A stretch of 64,000 bases of DNA, from positions 62,001 through 126,000 of the forward strand of contig JAYOLL010000008.1 in assembly GCA_038120295.1 (NCBI GenBank). The letters are read 5' to 3'. Below, piece by piece: positions 24,169-32,661 of the stretch (within the stretch, counting starts at the first letter, position 1; every line of letters starts with the position of its first letter). The stretch comes from JAYOEY01 sp038120295. Its GTDB lineage: Bacteria; Pseudomonadota; Alphaproteobacteria; MPNO01; UBA2964. A program made the position numbers and the translations under genes. Under the pieces are notes generated by a model. It saw nothing but the letters and a program-made list of their open reading frames with translations. It did no database searches and was not told where the DNA came from.

Positions 24169-25002
24169 ATGTCAGGCGTCATGTCGAACGTTCTCGAACG
24201 CATCTGCGCAGAAAAACAGGTCGCAGTCGACGAGGCTAAATCGGTACGGCCGATCGAACGGGTCCGCGCCGAAGCGGAATCGGCTTCGCCGACGCGCGGC
24301 TTTGCCGATGCGCTGAGGACCGCCTCTTCGGAAGGCTATGGCCTCATCTCCGAAATCAAGAGAGCCTCGCCAAGCAAGGGGCTGATCCGCGAGGATTTCG
24401 ACCCCGAATCGCTGGCGAAAGCGTACGAGAGCGGCGGCGCGACCTGCCTTTCGGTTCTGACGGACGAACCCTATTTCCAGGGACGCAGCGAACATCTGGT
24501 CGCCGCGCGCGGCGCCGTTTCCCTGCCCGCGCTGCGCAAGGATTTCATGGTCGATCCCTACCAGATTGTCGAGGCGCGCGCGCTTGGCGCGGACTGCATT
24601 CTTCTGATCATGGCGGCACTGACCGATACGCAGGCGTCCGAATTCGAAGCCCTGGCGTTCGAATACGGCATGGACGTTCTGATTGAAGTGCATGACGAGG
24701 AAGAACTTGAACGCGCTCTGAAGCTCTCTTCCCCGCTGATTGGAGTCAACAACCGTAATCTCAAGACGCTGGAGACCAGCCTGGACAATACCGAGAGGCT
24801 GGCCCCGCTGGTTCCCGCCGACCGGCTGCTGGTCTGCGAAAGCGGCCTCTATACAGCGGACGATCTGGCGCGCATGGCGGCGGTCGGCGCGCGCTGCTTC
24901 CTGATCGGGGAATCGCTGATGCGGCAGGACGACGTTTCCCAGGCGGTGCGAACCCTGCTCGCCAATCCTGTTCCATCTCTTGCACCGGCTGCTTCCGCAT
25001 GA
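24169..25002 (+). CDS. trpC: Indole-3-glycerol phosphate synthase
   Basis: A 277-residue (beta/alpha)8 barrel that closes the indole ring. Catalytic and binding motifs are SEIKRASPSKGLIR (two catalytic lysines region), ALRKDFMVDPYQI, ADCILLIMAAL, IEVHDEEELERAL, IGVNNRNLKTLE and VCESGLYTADDL. A second in-frame ATG at 24181 (MSNVLERI) matches the usual N-terminus better and may be the true start. No TrpF domain is fused; trpF is not in the window. It overlaps moaC by 4 bases. Confidence 0.96.
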   Translation: MSGVMSNVLERICAEKQVAVDEAKSVRPIERVRAEAESASPTRGFADALRTASSEGYGLISEIKRASPSKGLIREDFDPESLAKAYESGGATCLSVLTDEPYFQGRSEHLVAARGAVSLPALRKDFMVDPYQIVEARALGADCILLIMAALTDTQASEFEALAFEYGMDVLIEVHDEEELERALKLSSPLIGVNNRNLKTLETSLDNTERLAPLVPADRLLVCESGLYTADDLARMAAVGARCFLIGESLMRQDDVSQAVRTLLANPVPSLAPAASA

Positions 25003-25481
25003 CGAACGCCAAGCTCAGCCATATCGATGAGGACGGCAATGCCTCGATGGTCGACGTTTCCGACAAAGATGTGACGCATCGCGTCGCCACCGCGGCGGGA
25101 TCGGTCCTGATGGCGCCCGAGACGATGGCGCTGATCCGCGACGGCGGCGTCAAGAAGGGCGACGTCATTTCGGTCGCCCGGCTTGCCGGTATCATGGGAG
25201 CGAAGAAAACGCCCGAGTTGATCCCGCTCTGCCATCCGCTGGCGCTGGAAGCCATCGACGTGGATCTCTCACTCGATCCCGACCGCAATGCCGTCGACAT
25301 CACGGCAACCTGCAGGGTCAGCGGGCGCACCGGCGTGGAGATGGAGGCGCTGACCGCGGTATCGATTGCAGCGCTCACAATCTATGACATGTGCAAGGCG
25401 GTCGACCGCGGCATGCGGTTGACCGATATCCGACTGCTCGCCAAGTCCGGCGGCAGGTCCGGCGACTTCAGGAACGAATAA
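24999..25481 (+). CDS. moaC: Cyclic pyranopterin monophosphate synthase
   Basis: A 160-residue enzyme of molybdenum cofactor synthesis acting after MoaA. MVDVSDKDVTHRVATAAG, the KKTPELIPLCHPLALEAI motif with its active-site residues, and TGVEMEALTAVSIAALTIYD with DMCKAVDRGM are diagnostic. It starts in an ATGA overlap with trpC and shares one base with moeA (TAATG), so tryptophan and molybdopterin genes form one transcription unit, an arrangement common in alphaproteobacteria. Confidence 0.97.
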   Translation: MTNAKLSHIDEDGNASMVDVSDKDVTHRVATAAGSVLMAPETMALIRDGGVKKGDVISVARLAGIMGAKKTPELIPLCHPLALEAIDVDLSLDPDRNAVDITATCRVSGRTGVEMEALTAVSIAALTIYDMCKAVDRGMRLTDIRLLAKSGGRSGDFRNE

Positions 25482-26707
25482 TGGCCGATCTGCTCCCCGT
25501 CGCCGACGCGCGACAGAGAATTTGCGATGCCATGCCTCGTATGCCCGCGGAACGTATCTCTCTGGCGGACGCTCTGGGCCGGGTGCTGGCGGAAGATGTC
25601 GCAGCGCGCCGGACCCAGCCGCCCAAGGCGGTCTCGGCGATGGACGGATATGCTGTCCGCTCGGAAGACGTAAAGACGATCCCGGTCACTCTCAAGATCG
25701 TTGGCCATGTTCCTGCGGGACAGTCCTATGACGGAACCATCGGTTCGGGCGAGACAGTGCGTATCTTTACCGGCGCGCCCCTGCCCGACGGCGCGGACGC
25801 CATCGTGATCCAGGAAAATACCGAGGCCGGCGGCGACACGGTCAATGTCGTTGACGGCGAAGCGCCTGCAGGCCGATTTGTCCGACCCGCCGGGCTGGAC
25901 TTCCGCGAGGGTGACGTGCTTCTGGAAAAGGGCTCCGTCCTTACTGCACGGCGGGTTGGGCTTGCGGCGGGCATGAACGTTCCCTGGCTCTCGGTCAGCC
26001 GGAAACCGCGCATCGCGCTGCTGGCCACCGGCGACGAGATCGTCATGCCGGGCGAGCCTATCGCAGACAACCAGATCGTCTCGTCCAACGGGCTGGCGCT
26101 TGCCGGCTTTATCCGGGCAATGGGCGGCGAGCCGATCGATTTAGGCATCGCGCCGGATTCTGAAGATGCTCTGCGGGCCATGGCGGAAGGCGCGCGCGGC
26201 ACTGATATGCTGGTTACCTGCGGCGGGGCATCGGTCGGCGAGCACGACCTGGTGCAGAAAGTCCTCGGCGATATCGGGCTTGAGGTCGATTTTTGGCGAA
26301 TCGCCATGCGGCCGGGCAAACCGCTGATGTTCGGCAATATCGGCGAGACGCACATGATGGGTCTGCCCGGCAATCCCGTTTCGGCGCTGGTCTGCGCCAC
26401 AATCTTCCTTGGGCCTGCGATAGCCGCAATGCTTGGCTCTTCCGCCTCGGCAAACGCCATCGAAACCGCCGTTCTCGGCAATGATCTCGGCGAAAACGAC
26501 GAGCGTGAAGATTATCTTCGCGCCTCTCTGACCCGGGACCACAAGGGAAACAGGGTCGCAACGACATTTTCCAGACAGGACAGTTCGATGTTTTCAGGCA
26601 TGACCCGCGCCGATTGTCTCGTCATCCGCCCGCCCTTCGCGCCGCCGGCCTCTGCGGGCGACAGCGTTTCCGTCCTGATGCTGGGCGGATCGCTCATCAG
26701 CGCCTGA
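25481..26707 (+). CDS. moeA: Molybdopterin molybdotransferase
   Basis: A 408-residue enzyme inserting molybdate into adenylated molybdopterin. Motifs: the N-terminal PPKAVSAMDGYAVRSEDV, IFTGAPLPDGADAIV, LATGDEIVMPGE, VTCGGASVGEHDLV (conserved Ser/Asp/Glu), and the MRPGKPLMFG and MGLPGNPVSALVC stretch. The C-terminal domain is complete. The ATG at 25481 shares a base with the moaC stop. Last gene of the trpG-moeA unit; lexA follows after a 139-base spacer with its own promoter. Confidence 0.97.
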   Translation: MADLLPVADARQRICDAMPRMPAERISLADALGRVLAEDVAARRTQPPKAVSAMDGYAVRSEDVKTIPVTLKIVGHVPAGQSYDGTIGSGETVRIFTGAPLPDGADAIVIQENTEAGGDTVNVVDGEAPAGRFVRPAGLDFREGDVLLEKGSVLTARRVGLAAGMNVPWLSVSRKPRIALLATGDEIVMPGEPIADNQIVSSNGLALAGFIRAMGGEPIDLGIAPDSEDALRAMAEGARGTDMLVTCGGASVGEHDLVQKVLGDIGLEVDFWRIAMRPGKPLMFGNIGETHMMGLPGNPVSALVCATIFLGPAIAAMLGSSASANAIETAVLGNDLGENDEREDYLRASLTRDHKGNRVATTFSRQDSSMFSGMTRADCLVIRPPFAPPASAGDSVSVLMLGGSLISA

Positions 26708-26742
26708 TCCGACGAATTCAGGCAATTTAATTTCCGTGATTC

Positions 26743-26795
26743 TTGACCGGGAAAAAGAACTTTACTAGAACATTCGAAATGTTTTTGTTTTGTTC
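26743..26795 (+). promoter_or_regulatory. lexA promoter with two SOS-type LexA boxes
   Basis: A -35 TTGACC (26743-26748), a 17-base spacer and a -10 TAGAAC (26766-26771) precede lexA. Over the spacer and -10 lies GAAC-N7-GAAC (26757-26771), the exact alphaproteobacterial LexA consensus. A second, one-mismatch box GTTT-N7-GTTC lies at 26781-26795. LexA bound here would block RNA polymerase, giving autoregulation. The boxes are seen directly; the promoter is inferred. Confidence 0.8.
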
Positions 26796-26846
26796 GCCCG
26801 GCCCTTTCGCTTTTGGGGGGCGCATTCGAGTAGTGAGGCCCAAACC

Positions 26847-27563
26847 ATGCTGACCAGAAAACAGTACGAACTTCTTCAATATATCGACCGCCATCTCAAA
26901 AGCCGGGGAGTATCGCCGTCTTTCGACGAGATGAAGGATGCGCTGGGCCTCAAGTCCAAATCCGGCATTCACCGGTTGATCACCGGGCTGGAGGAACGCG
27001 GCTTCATTCGTCGCCTGCCCCACCGGGCCCGGGCGCTGGAAGTCCTCAAACTGCCGGAAAATTCAACCGACGGAACATCGGGGCCGTCGAGGTTCGCCCC
27101 CAACGTTATCAAGGGGAGATTTCCCGGCGAGCCGGAAGCATCCGATACGCCGGAAGCAATGCAAGAAACAGAGGAAACGGCCACCCTGTCCGTGCCGTTT
27201 TACGGGCAGATCGCGGCGGGACTTCCCATCGAAGCCGTCCGCGACGAAACCCGCACGTTCGAGATCGCGCCGTCCATGGTCGGTCGCGGTCGACACTATG
27301 CGCTGGAGGTCAGCGGAGATTCGATGATCGAGGCGGGCATTCTCGATGGCGATGTTGCAATTATCGAACATACCGACACCTCGGAAAATGGAACCATCGT
27401 GGTGGCGCTAGTCGATGACGAAGAGGTCACGCTAAAATACCTGCGGCGGAAGGGCGACACTGTTGCGCTGGAGCCCGCCAACCCCGCTTATGAAACGCGT
27501 ATCTTCGGGGCCGACCGCGTCAAGATACAGGGCCGGTTGAAGACGATCGTCCGACAGTACTAG
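26847..27563 (+). CDS. lexA: LexA SOS repressor/autoprotease
   Basis: A 238-residue repressor. N-terminal winged-helix DNA-binding domain (residues 1-~70: MLTRKQYELLQYIDRHL, SPSFDEMKDALGLKSKSGIH, LEERGFIRRLPHRARAL). After a linker, the S24 peptidase domain holds the Ala-Gly cleavage site in GQIAAGLP, the catalytic serine in VSGDSMIEAGILDGD and the lysine in VTLKYLRRKGD. The ATG at 26847 is chosen since the upstream frame adds unrelated residues. Its operator is described separately. It converges with comEC with 2 bases between stop codons. Confidence 0.96.
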   Translation: MLTRKQYELLQYIDRHLKSRGVSPSFDEMKDALGLKSKSGIHRLITGLEERGFIRRLPHRARALEVLKLPENSTDGTSGPSRFAPNVIKGRFPGEPEASDTPEAMQETEETATLSVPFYGQIAAGLPIEAVRDETRTFEIAPSMVGRGRHYALEVSGDSMIEAGILDGDVAIIEHTDTSENGTIVVALVDDEEVTLKYLRRKGDTVALEPANPAYETRIFGADRVKIQGRLKTIVRQY

Positions 27564-27565
27564 CG

Positions 27566-29703
27566 CTACCTGTTCTGCGATCGCGGATAGCGCTGCCACG
27601 GGCGCACTCCGCCATCAGAACCGACGCTATCGACAGTGATCCGATCAGGCCGCAAATAAAGCGCGTGTGCGCCGTTTCGCCACAGATCGAAACGGTCAAT
27701 GACGAGGCCTGACCCTCTGCAGCGCCATTTTCGAACCGGCGTCTGGCTGATCACAATATCCGCGGAGCGGCAATCTTCCTCGAGCGCGGCAGCATCGCGG
27801 TCAAGGGCCACCACGCGCTCGCCCGACCGGTATATACACCCGAGACCGTCGCAGCGCAGACCGGGAACGTCATCTAATGCCGGACCGCGCGCCTCCGGTT
27901 CCAGCCCGGAGCGGCGACGCCAGGTTTCCACGGTAAACCCCTTCCGCCGAAAGGCAGGACGAGGTCGCCATCCAAAGTGCGCAGACCGACGGTCTTTCCG
28001 TCTGCAGTAACCCGGATGTCGGGCGACGCCGACAACGACCAGCCGAAGATTCCAACGAAAACGGGCAACACACCCAGAACGCGAAGCCTACTCCGCCAGA
28101 CGCATAGCCATAACCCGCCGATTACGACCGCTCCTAGCGCCCAACCGGGCGCCGAAGGCAGCATCGTCGCAGCACCCGGCAGGGCCTGAACCCAGCGCGC
28201 GACGGAAAGCACGCCTTCGATCCCCCAGCCCATGGCGGCGAGCGGCCATTGTTCGAGCCCGAACGGCATGAACACCAGCGAAATCAGCGCCAGAGGCATG
28301 ATCCAGAGCGCCGCCAGTGGAACCGCGATCAGGTTGGCGATTACGCCCAGGAGAGCCAGCCGGTTGAAGTGAAACGCCGCGAAAGGCGCTGTCGCGACAG
28401 TTGCGATGATCGTGGTCAGGAGAACCCCGCCGACATAGCGCGCGCCTTTCATGGCCGGCGTTCTGCGTTCCATCGGCTCGAACCGGCGGGTGGACACCGC
28501 CTCATAGGCGGCGACCAGTGCGATTACCGCGGCAAATGACATCTGGAAACTCACCGATTCAAGGCTCTCCGGGGCCAGCAACAGGATTGCGGCGGCCGCC
28601 CAGGCGACCAGATTCATTGAAATGGCATTGCGATCGATCATGACCGCCAGAAGAACGAGCGAAAGCATCAGGAAGGCTCGTTGTGTCGGCAGGGTCGACC
28701 CGGAAATCAGCAAATAAAAGAAACACCCGAAAAACGCGGCGAGCGCTGCGAGTTTCTTTACCGGAAACGCCAGAACAAGCCGCTCGCAGGATGCAAGCGC
28801 CAGCCGAACCGCGAAAAAAATGAAGCCCCCGATCAGCCCGATATGCAGCCCCGAAATTGCCAGCAGATGCGCCAGTCCGGAATCCCACATCGCCGAAAGC
28901 TCTTCTTCGGGTATGGCGCCCCGTTCGCCCGTGATCAGCGCGGCCGCCACCGCACCGGGCGTACCGGGCAGCGCCTCCAGAATAGCCCGGGTCAGGGAAT
29001 GGCGCTGCTTCGCGATCATGACGCGCCATCCGCCATCAGCCGCTGACACTGCCAAAACCGGAGCACGGACGGCGTATCCGACCCCGCCGAGACCTTCGAA
29101 GTAGGCCCGCTTTGAAAAATCGAAAGCACCGGGCTCTGCTGGACCGGGCGGCGGATGAAGGACGGCCAGCACCCGGATTCGTTGCCCTGGAGCGAACGTT
29201 CCTGCATCTTCCCGGGCGCCGCGTATCCGGACTCTTGCCGGCGTTCTCTTCTGGGCCAACCGACCGATGGAGAGATTGTCCAGAGTCAATCGGCTGCCCG
29301 CGTCCCGAATTTCCGCGGCAACGACCCTCCCTTCGATCCACACGGGCCCGGTCTTTTTCTGAATAACGGGCGCATCGACTGACCAGGTCCGCAACTGGGC
29401 AGCAGAAAACCCCAGCGCAACGAAGGTCAGGCAGCACATAAGCAGCTGCAGCCAGATCCTGCGGCGCAACAACATCGCACAAACAAGGCTGACTATCGCG
29501 ACAAGCGGACCGCTCCACAGGGGCGGTTCCTTCCGCAGCCCGAAATAGACCGCGATCCCGACGCCGATCATAACGGGCAGCCAAAGCGCCCAACGCCCCC
29601 TTTCGGCAGAGGATACAGCCGACATGGTCCGGTCAAGCCAGTCCCTTGCCGCGTTGTAAGGCGGCGCCGGATTACCGGTCTCCTGTCCGATTGCCAATCT
29701 CAT
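27566..29703 (-). pseudogene. comEC: ComEC/Rec2 DNA-uptake channel, frameshifted near its 3' end
   Basis: An inner-membrane competence protein of ~710 residues if restored. The main frame (29703-27874, 609 codons) has an N-terminal part with ERGRWALWLPVMIGVGIAVYFGL, a DUF4131-like region, and the competence domain (LLAISGLHIGLIGGFIFFAV, STLPTQRAFLML). The last region, 27931-27566, lies in another minus-strand frame and reads RRKGFTVETWRRRSG, LRCDGLGCIYRSG, LEEDCRSADIVIS, GVRPWQRYP, the usual ComEC end. The two join if one base is missing at the T run near 27950 (27950-27952). In the main frame translation instead ends at 27874. May be a sequencing error or a real lesion. Confidence 0.8.
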
Positions 29704-29760
29704 GGACGTTCAGTCTAGCGAAATGCTATCAGGACGCCATCGTATCGCCTGAAACACCGG

Positions 29761-31188
29761 ATGACCCGTTCCATGACTGTCGTAACCCGCTTCGCCCCCT
29801 CTCCCACCGGCTTCCTTCATATCGGCGGCGCGCGGACAGCTTTGTTCAACTGGCTCTACGCCCGTCATTGCGGGGGAAAATATCTTCTCCGCATCGAGGA
29901 CACCGACCGCAAGCGTTCGACCGAGGAAGCCATCGACGCGATCCTCGACGGTCTCGACTGGCTCGGGCTTTCCGCGGACGAGGAACCGGTTTTCCAGTCG
30001 CAACGGCAGGATCGTCACGCCGAAATCGCCGCGCAACTGCTGGAGAGCGGCAACGCCTATCGCTGCTATTGCACGCCGGAAGAGCTCACCGAAATGCGGG
30101 AAAAGGCGCGGGCCGAGGGCAGAACGGTGCTCTATGACGGGCGCTGGCGAGACCGTGACCCGTCCGAAGCGCCTCCGGGCGCCGATCCGGTAATCCGGCT
30201 GAAAGCGCCGCGCGACGGAGAAACGGTCATTGAGGACGCCATCCAGGGAGAGGTCCGCGTATCGAACAGCGAACTCGACGACATCGTGCTGCTGCGCGCC
30301 GATGGCACGCCGACCTACATGCTCTCGGTGGTGGTTGACGATCACGACATGGGCATCACCCATGTCATCCGCGGTGACGACCACCTGACCAACGCGTTCC
30401 GCCAGATCAACATCTACCGCGCGATCGGCTGGGATTACCCGGTCTTCGCCCATATGCCGCTGACCCATGGCGCCGACGGCGCAAAACTGTCGAAGCGCCA
30501 CGGCGCGCTGGGCGTCGATGCCTACCGCGATATGGGGTATCTGCCTGAAGCGCTGCTCAACTATCTCATGCGGCTTGGCTGGAGCCATGGCGACGACGAA
30601 ATCTTTCCGCTCGAGAAGGCCATTGAGTGGTTTGACATCAAGGACGTCAACCGGGGCGCCGCGCGCATGGACTTCGACAAGATGAACGCGGTGAACGCGC
30701 ATTACCTCCGCGATTGCGACGAGCGGCGCCTGGTCGAGCTTATCCGACCGAAGATTGAGAAAGCCCTCGAAAAAACGATCGACGAGATAACGGTCGAACG
30801 CCTCGTTGCCGCCATTCCAGGTCTCAAGCCAAGAGCGAAGACATTAAATGAACTCTCTGATAATGCACTATTTTATGCCAAACCCCGCCCGCTCGTGCCT
30901 GATGAAAAAGCCGCCAAACTCCTGACCGGCGATGCGCTGGAACATCTCGGCAAACTCAAAGCTGCTCTCGCCGGAATCGACGACTGGTCGGACGAAACAG
31001 TGGAAGGCTGCGTTAAATCCTTCGCGGAAGCCGAAGCGCTGAAACTCGGCCAGATCGCCCAGCCATTACGTGCCGCCCTCTGCGGTACAACGGTTTCTCC
31101 CGGAATTTTCGAAGTGGCGCATGTGCTCGGCGCCGAGGAGACCCTGGGACGGATCGACGACGTTCTGCAGCGCAAAGAAGCGGTTTGA
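29761..31188 (+). CDS. gltX: Glutamyl-tRNA synthetase
   Basis: A 475-residue class I aminoacyl-tRNA synthetase. The HIGH-type motif is in RFAPSPTGFLHIGGARTAL, the KMSKS-type motif is GAKLSKRHGALGV (residues ~240-252), and RIEDTDRKRSTEEA binds glutamate and tRNA. The C-terminal helical anticodon-binding part is present. An alternative start is the ATG at 29773. It is divergent from comEC, with a 57-base spacer. Alphaproteobacteria often hold two GltX copies, one of which acts on tRNA-Gln; which this is cannot be told here. Confidence 0.95.
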   Translation: MTRSMTVVTRFAPSPTGFLHIGGARTALFNWLYARHCGGKYLLRIEDTDRKRSTEEAIDAILDGLDWLGLSADEEPVFQSQRQDRHAEIAAQLLESGNAYRCYCTPEELTEMREKARAEGRTVLYDGRWRDRDPSEAPPGADPVIRLKAPRDGETVIEDAIQGEVRVSNSELDDIVLLRADGTPTYMLSVVVDDHDMGITHVIRGDDHLTNAFRQINIYRAIGWDYPVFAHMPLTHGADGAKLSKRHGALGVDAYRDMGYLPEALLNYLMRLGWSHGDDEIFPLEKAIEWFDIKDVNRGAARMDFDKMNAVNAHYLRDCDERRLVELIRPKIEKALEKTIDEITVERLVAAIPGLKPRAKTLNELSDNALFYAKPRPLVPDEKAAKLLTGDALEHLGKLKAALAGIDDWSDETVEGCVKSFAEAEALKLGQIAQPLRAALCGTTVSPGIFEVAHVLGAEETLGRIDDVLQRKEAV

Positions 31189-31287
31189 TTCGCCCCGTGA
31201 ATTCGGCTAGTTTGCCGCCGCATCACGCAATCGAACCGACCGGCTTCCGCCGGGAACCGGTGAGCCGGAAACGGGAAAGGAGACCGC

Positions 31288-32610
31288 ATGAGCCAGGACA
31301 GCTCGGCCTCGGGTAGCAACTCCAACGTCACTATCAGGGATAATATCAGCGGAAAGGAAGCAAACTTTCCGGTCATGACCGGGACGGACGGGCCCGGCGT
31401 AATCGACATCAGGCGTTTATACGCCGATCTGGGGTATTTCACCTACGACCCGGGCTTTGTCGCAACGGGCAGCTGCGAGTCGCAGATCACCTTCATCGAT
31501 GGCGACGAAGGAATTCTGCTGCATCGGGGCTATCCGATCGAGCAGCTGGCGGAAAACTCGGATTTCCTTGAGGTCTGCTACCTTCTTCTCTACGGCGAAC
31601 TACCCAATACGGACCAGAAAAAGAAGTTCGATCACGACATCACCTACCACACCATGCTCCACGAGCAGATGGCCAACTTCTACCGCGGATTCCGGCGCGA
31701 CGCCCATCCGATGGCCATCATGTGCGGCGTCGTAGGCGCTTTGTCCGCGTTCTATCACGACAGCACCGATATCTCGGACCCGCACCAGCGGATGGTGGCT
31801 TCTTACCGGATGATCGCGAAGATGCCGACGATCGCCGGCTGGGCCTACAAATATTCGGTCGGGCAGCCCTTCATCTATCCGAACAACAAGCTGGGTTTTG
31901 CCGAAAACTTCCTGAACATGCTGTTCGCGACACCGTGCGAGGAGTACGAGGTCAATCCTGTCATCGCCAAGGCGATGGACCGGATCCTGATCCTGCATGC
32001 GGACCACGAACAGAACGCGTCGACGTCGACGGTGCGTCTCGCCGGCTCGAGCGGCGCGAACCCGTTTGCCTGCGTTTCCGCCGGCATCGCCAGCCTCTGG
32101 GGCCCTGCCCATGGCGGCGCCAATGAAGCAGTGCTCAACATGCTGCGCGAGATCGGCGACAAGTCGCGGATCAACGAGTACGTCAAGAAGGCCAAGGATC
32201 CGGACGATCCGTTCCGGGTGATGGGCTTTGGCCACCGGGTCTACAAGAATTTCGATCCCCGCGCCAAGATCATGCGCGAGGCCTGCCATGCCGTGCTGAA
32301 CGAGCTGGGTATCGAGGACGAGCCCCTGCTGGAACTCGCCATGGAGCTGGAGAAGATTGCGCTCGAAGACGAATACTTCGTCGACCGGAAGCTCTACCCG
32401 AACGTCGATTTCTATTCGGGTATTATCTTCCAGGCTCTGGGCATCCCGACCACCATGTTTACGGTGCTGTTCGCCGTCGCGCGGACGGTCGGCTGGATCG
32501 CCCAGTGGAACGAAATGATCGAGGATCCGGTGCAGAAAATCGGGCGCCCCCGCCAGATCTACACCGGCGCTGCGCGACGCGATTACGTGCCGCTCAACGC
32601 TCGGTCCTGA
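31288..32610 (+). CDS. gltA: Citrate synthase
   Basis: A 440-residue hexameric-type citrate synthase, entry step of the TCA cycle, using the acetyl-CoA made by the pyruvate dehydrogenase encoded at 3407-8699. Active-site histidines lie in GPAHGGANEAVLNML and VMGFGHRVYKNFDPRA, and the aspartate in NVDFYSGIIFQALGIP. A strong ribosome binding site (AAAGGAGA) precedes the ATG. The 99-base gltX-gltA spacer holds no clear terminator. A strong hairpin terminator follows. Confidence 0.98.
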   Translation: MSQDSSASGSNSNVTIRDNISGKEANFPVMTGTDGPGVIDIRRLYADLGYFTYDPGFVATGSCESQITFIDGDEGILLHRGYPIEQLAENSDFLEVCYLLLYGELPNTDQKKKFDHDITYHTMLHEQMANFYRGFRRDAHPMAIMCGVVGALSAFYHDSTDISDPHQRMVASYRMIAKMPTIAGWAYKYSVGQPFIYPNNKLGFAENFLNMLFATPCEEYEVNPVIAKAMDRILILHADHEQNASTSTVRLAGSSGANPFACVSAGIASLWGPAHGGANEAVLNMLREIGDKSRINEYVKKAKDPDDPFRVMGFGHRVYKNFDPRAKIMREACHAVLNELGIEDEPLLELAMELEKIALEDEYFVDRKLYPNVDFYSGIIFQALGIPTTMFTVLFAVARTVGWIAQWNEMIEDPVQKIGRPRQIYTGAARRDYVPLNARS

Positions 32611-32628
32611 TCGCCGAAAGGCATCCTG

Positions 32629-32654
32629 AAAAAGGGCGCTTCGGCGCCCTTTTT
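32629..32654. terminator. Strong intrinsic terminator shared by gltA and lpxB
   Basis: AAAAAGGGCGC-TTCG-GCGCCCTTTTT: a perfect 6-bp GC stem (32634-32639 / 32644-32649) closed by a UUCG tetraloop, with A and T runs on both sides. It lies 18 bases after the gltA stop and 8 bases past the lpxB stop on the other strand. The symmetry means it can end transcription in both directions. Confidence 0.9.
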
Positions 32655-32661
32655 GCTGGAG

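Noticed and set aside
27566..27931. A separate 121-residue gene after comEC.
   Set aside because: Its sequence is the expected C-terminal end of ComEC, and no family begins at this point, so it was merged with comEC as a frameshifted gene.
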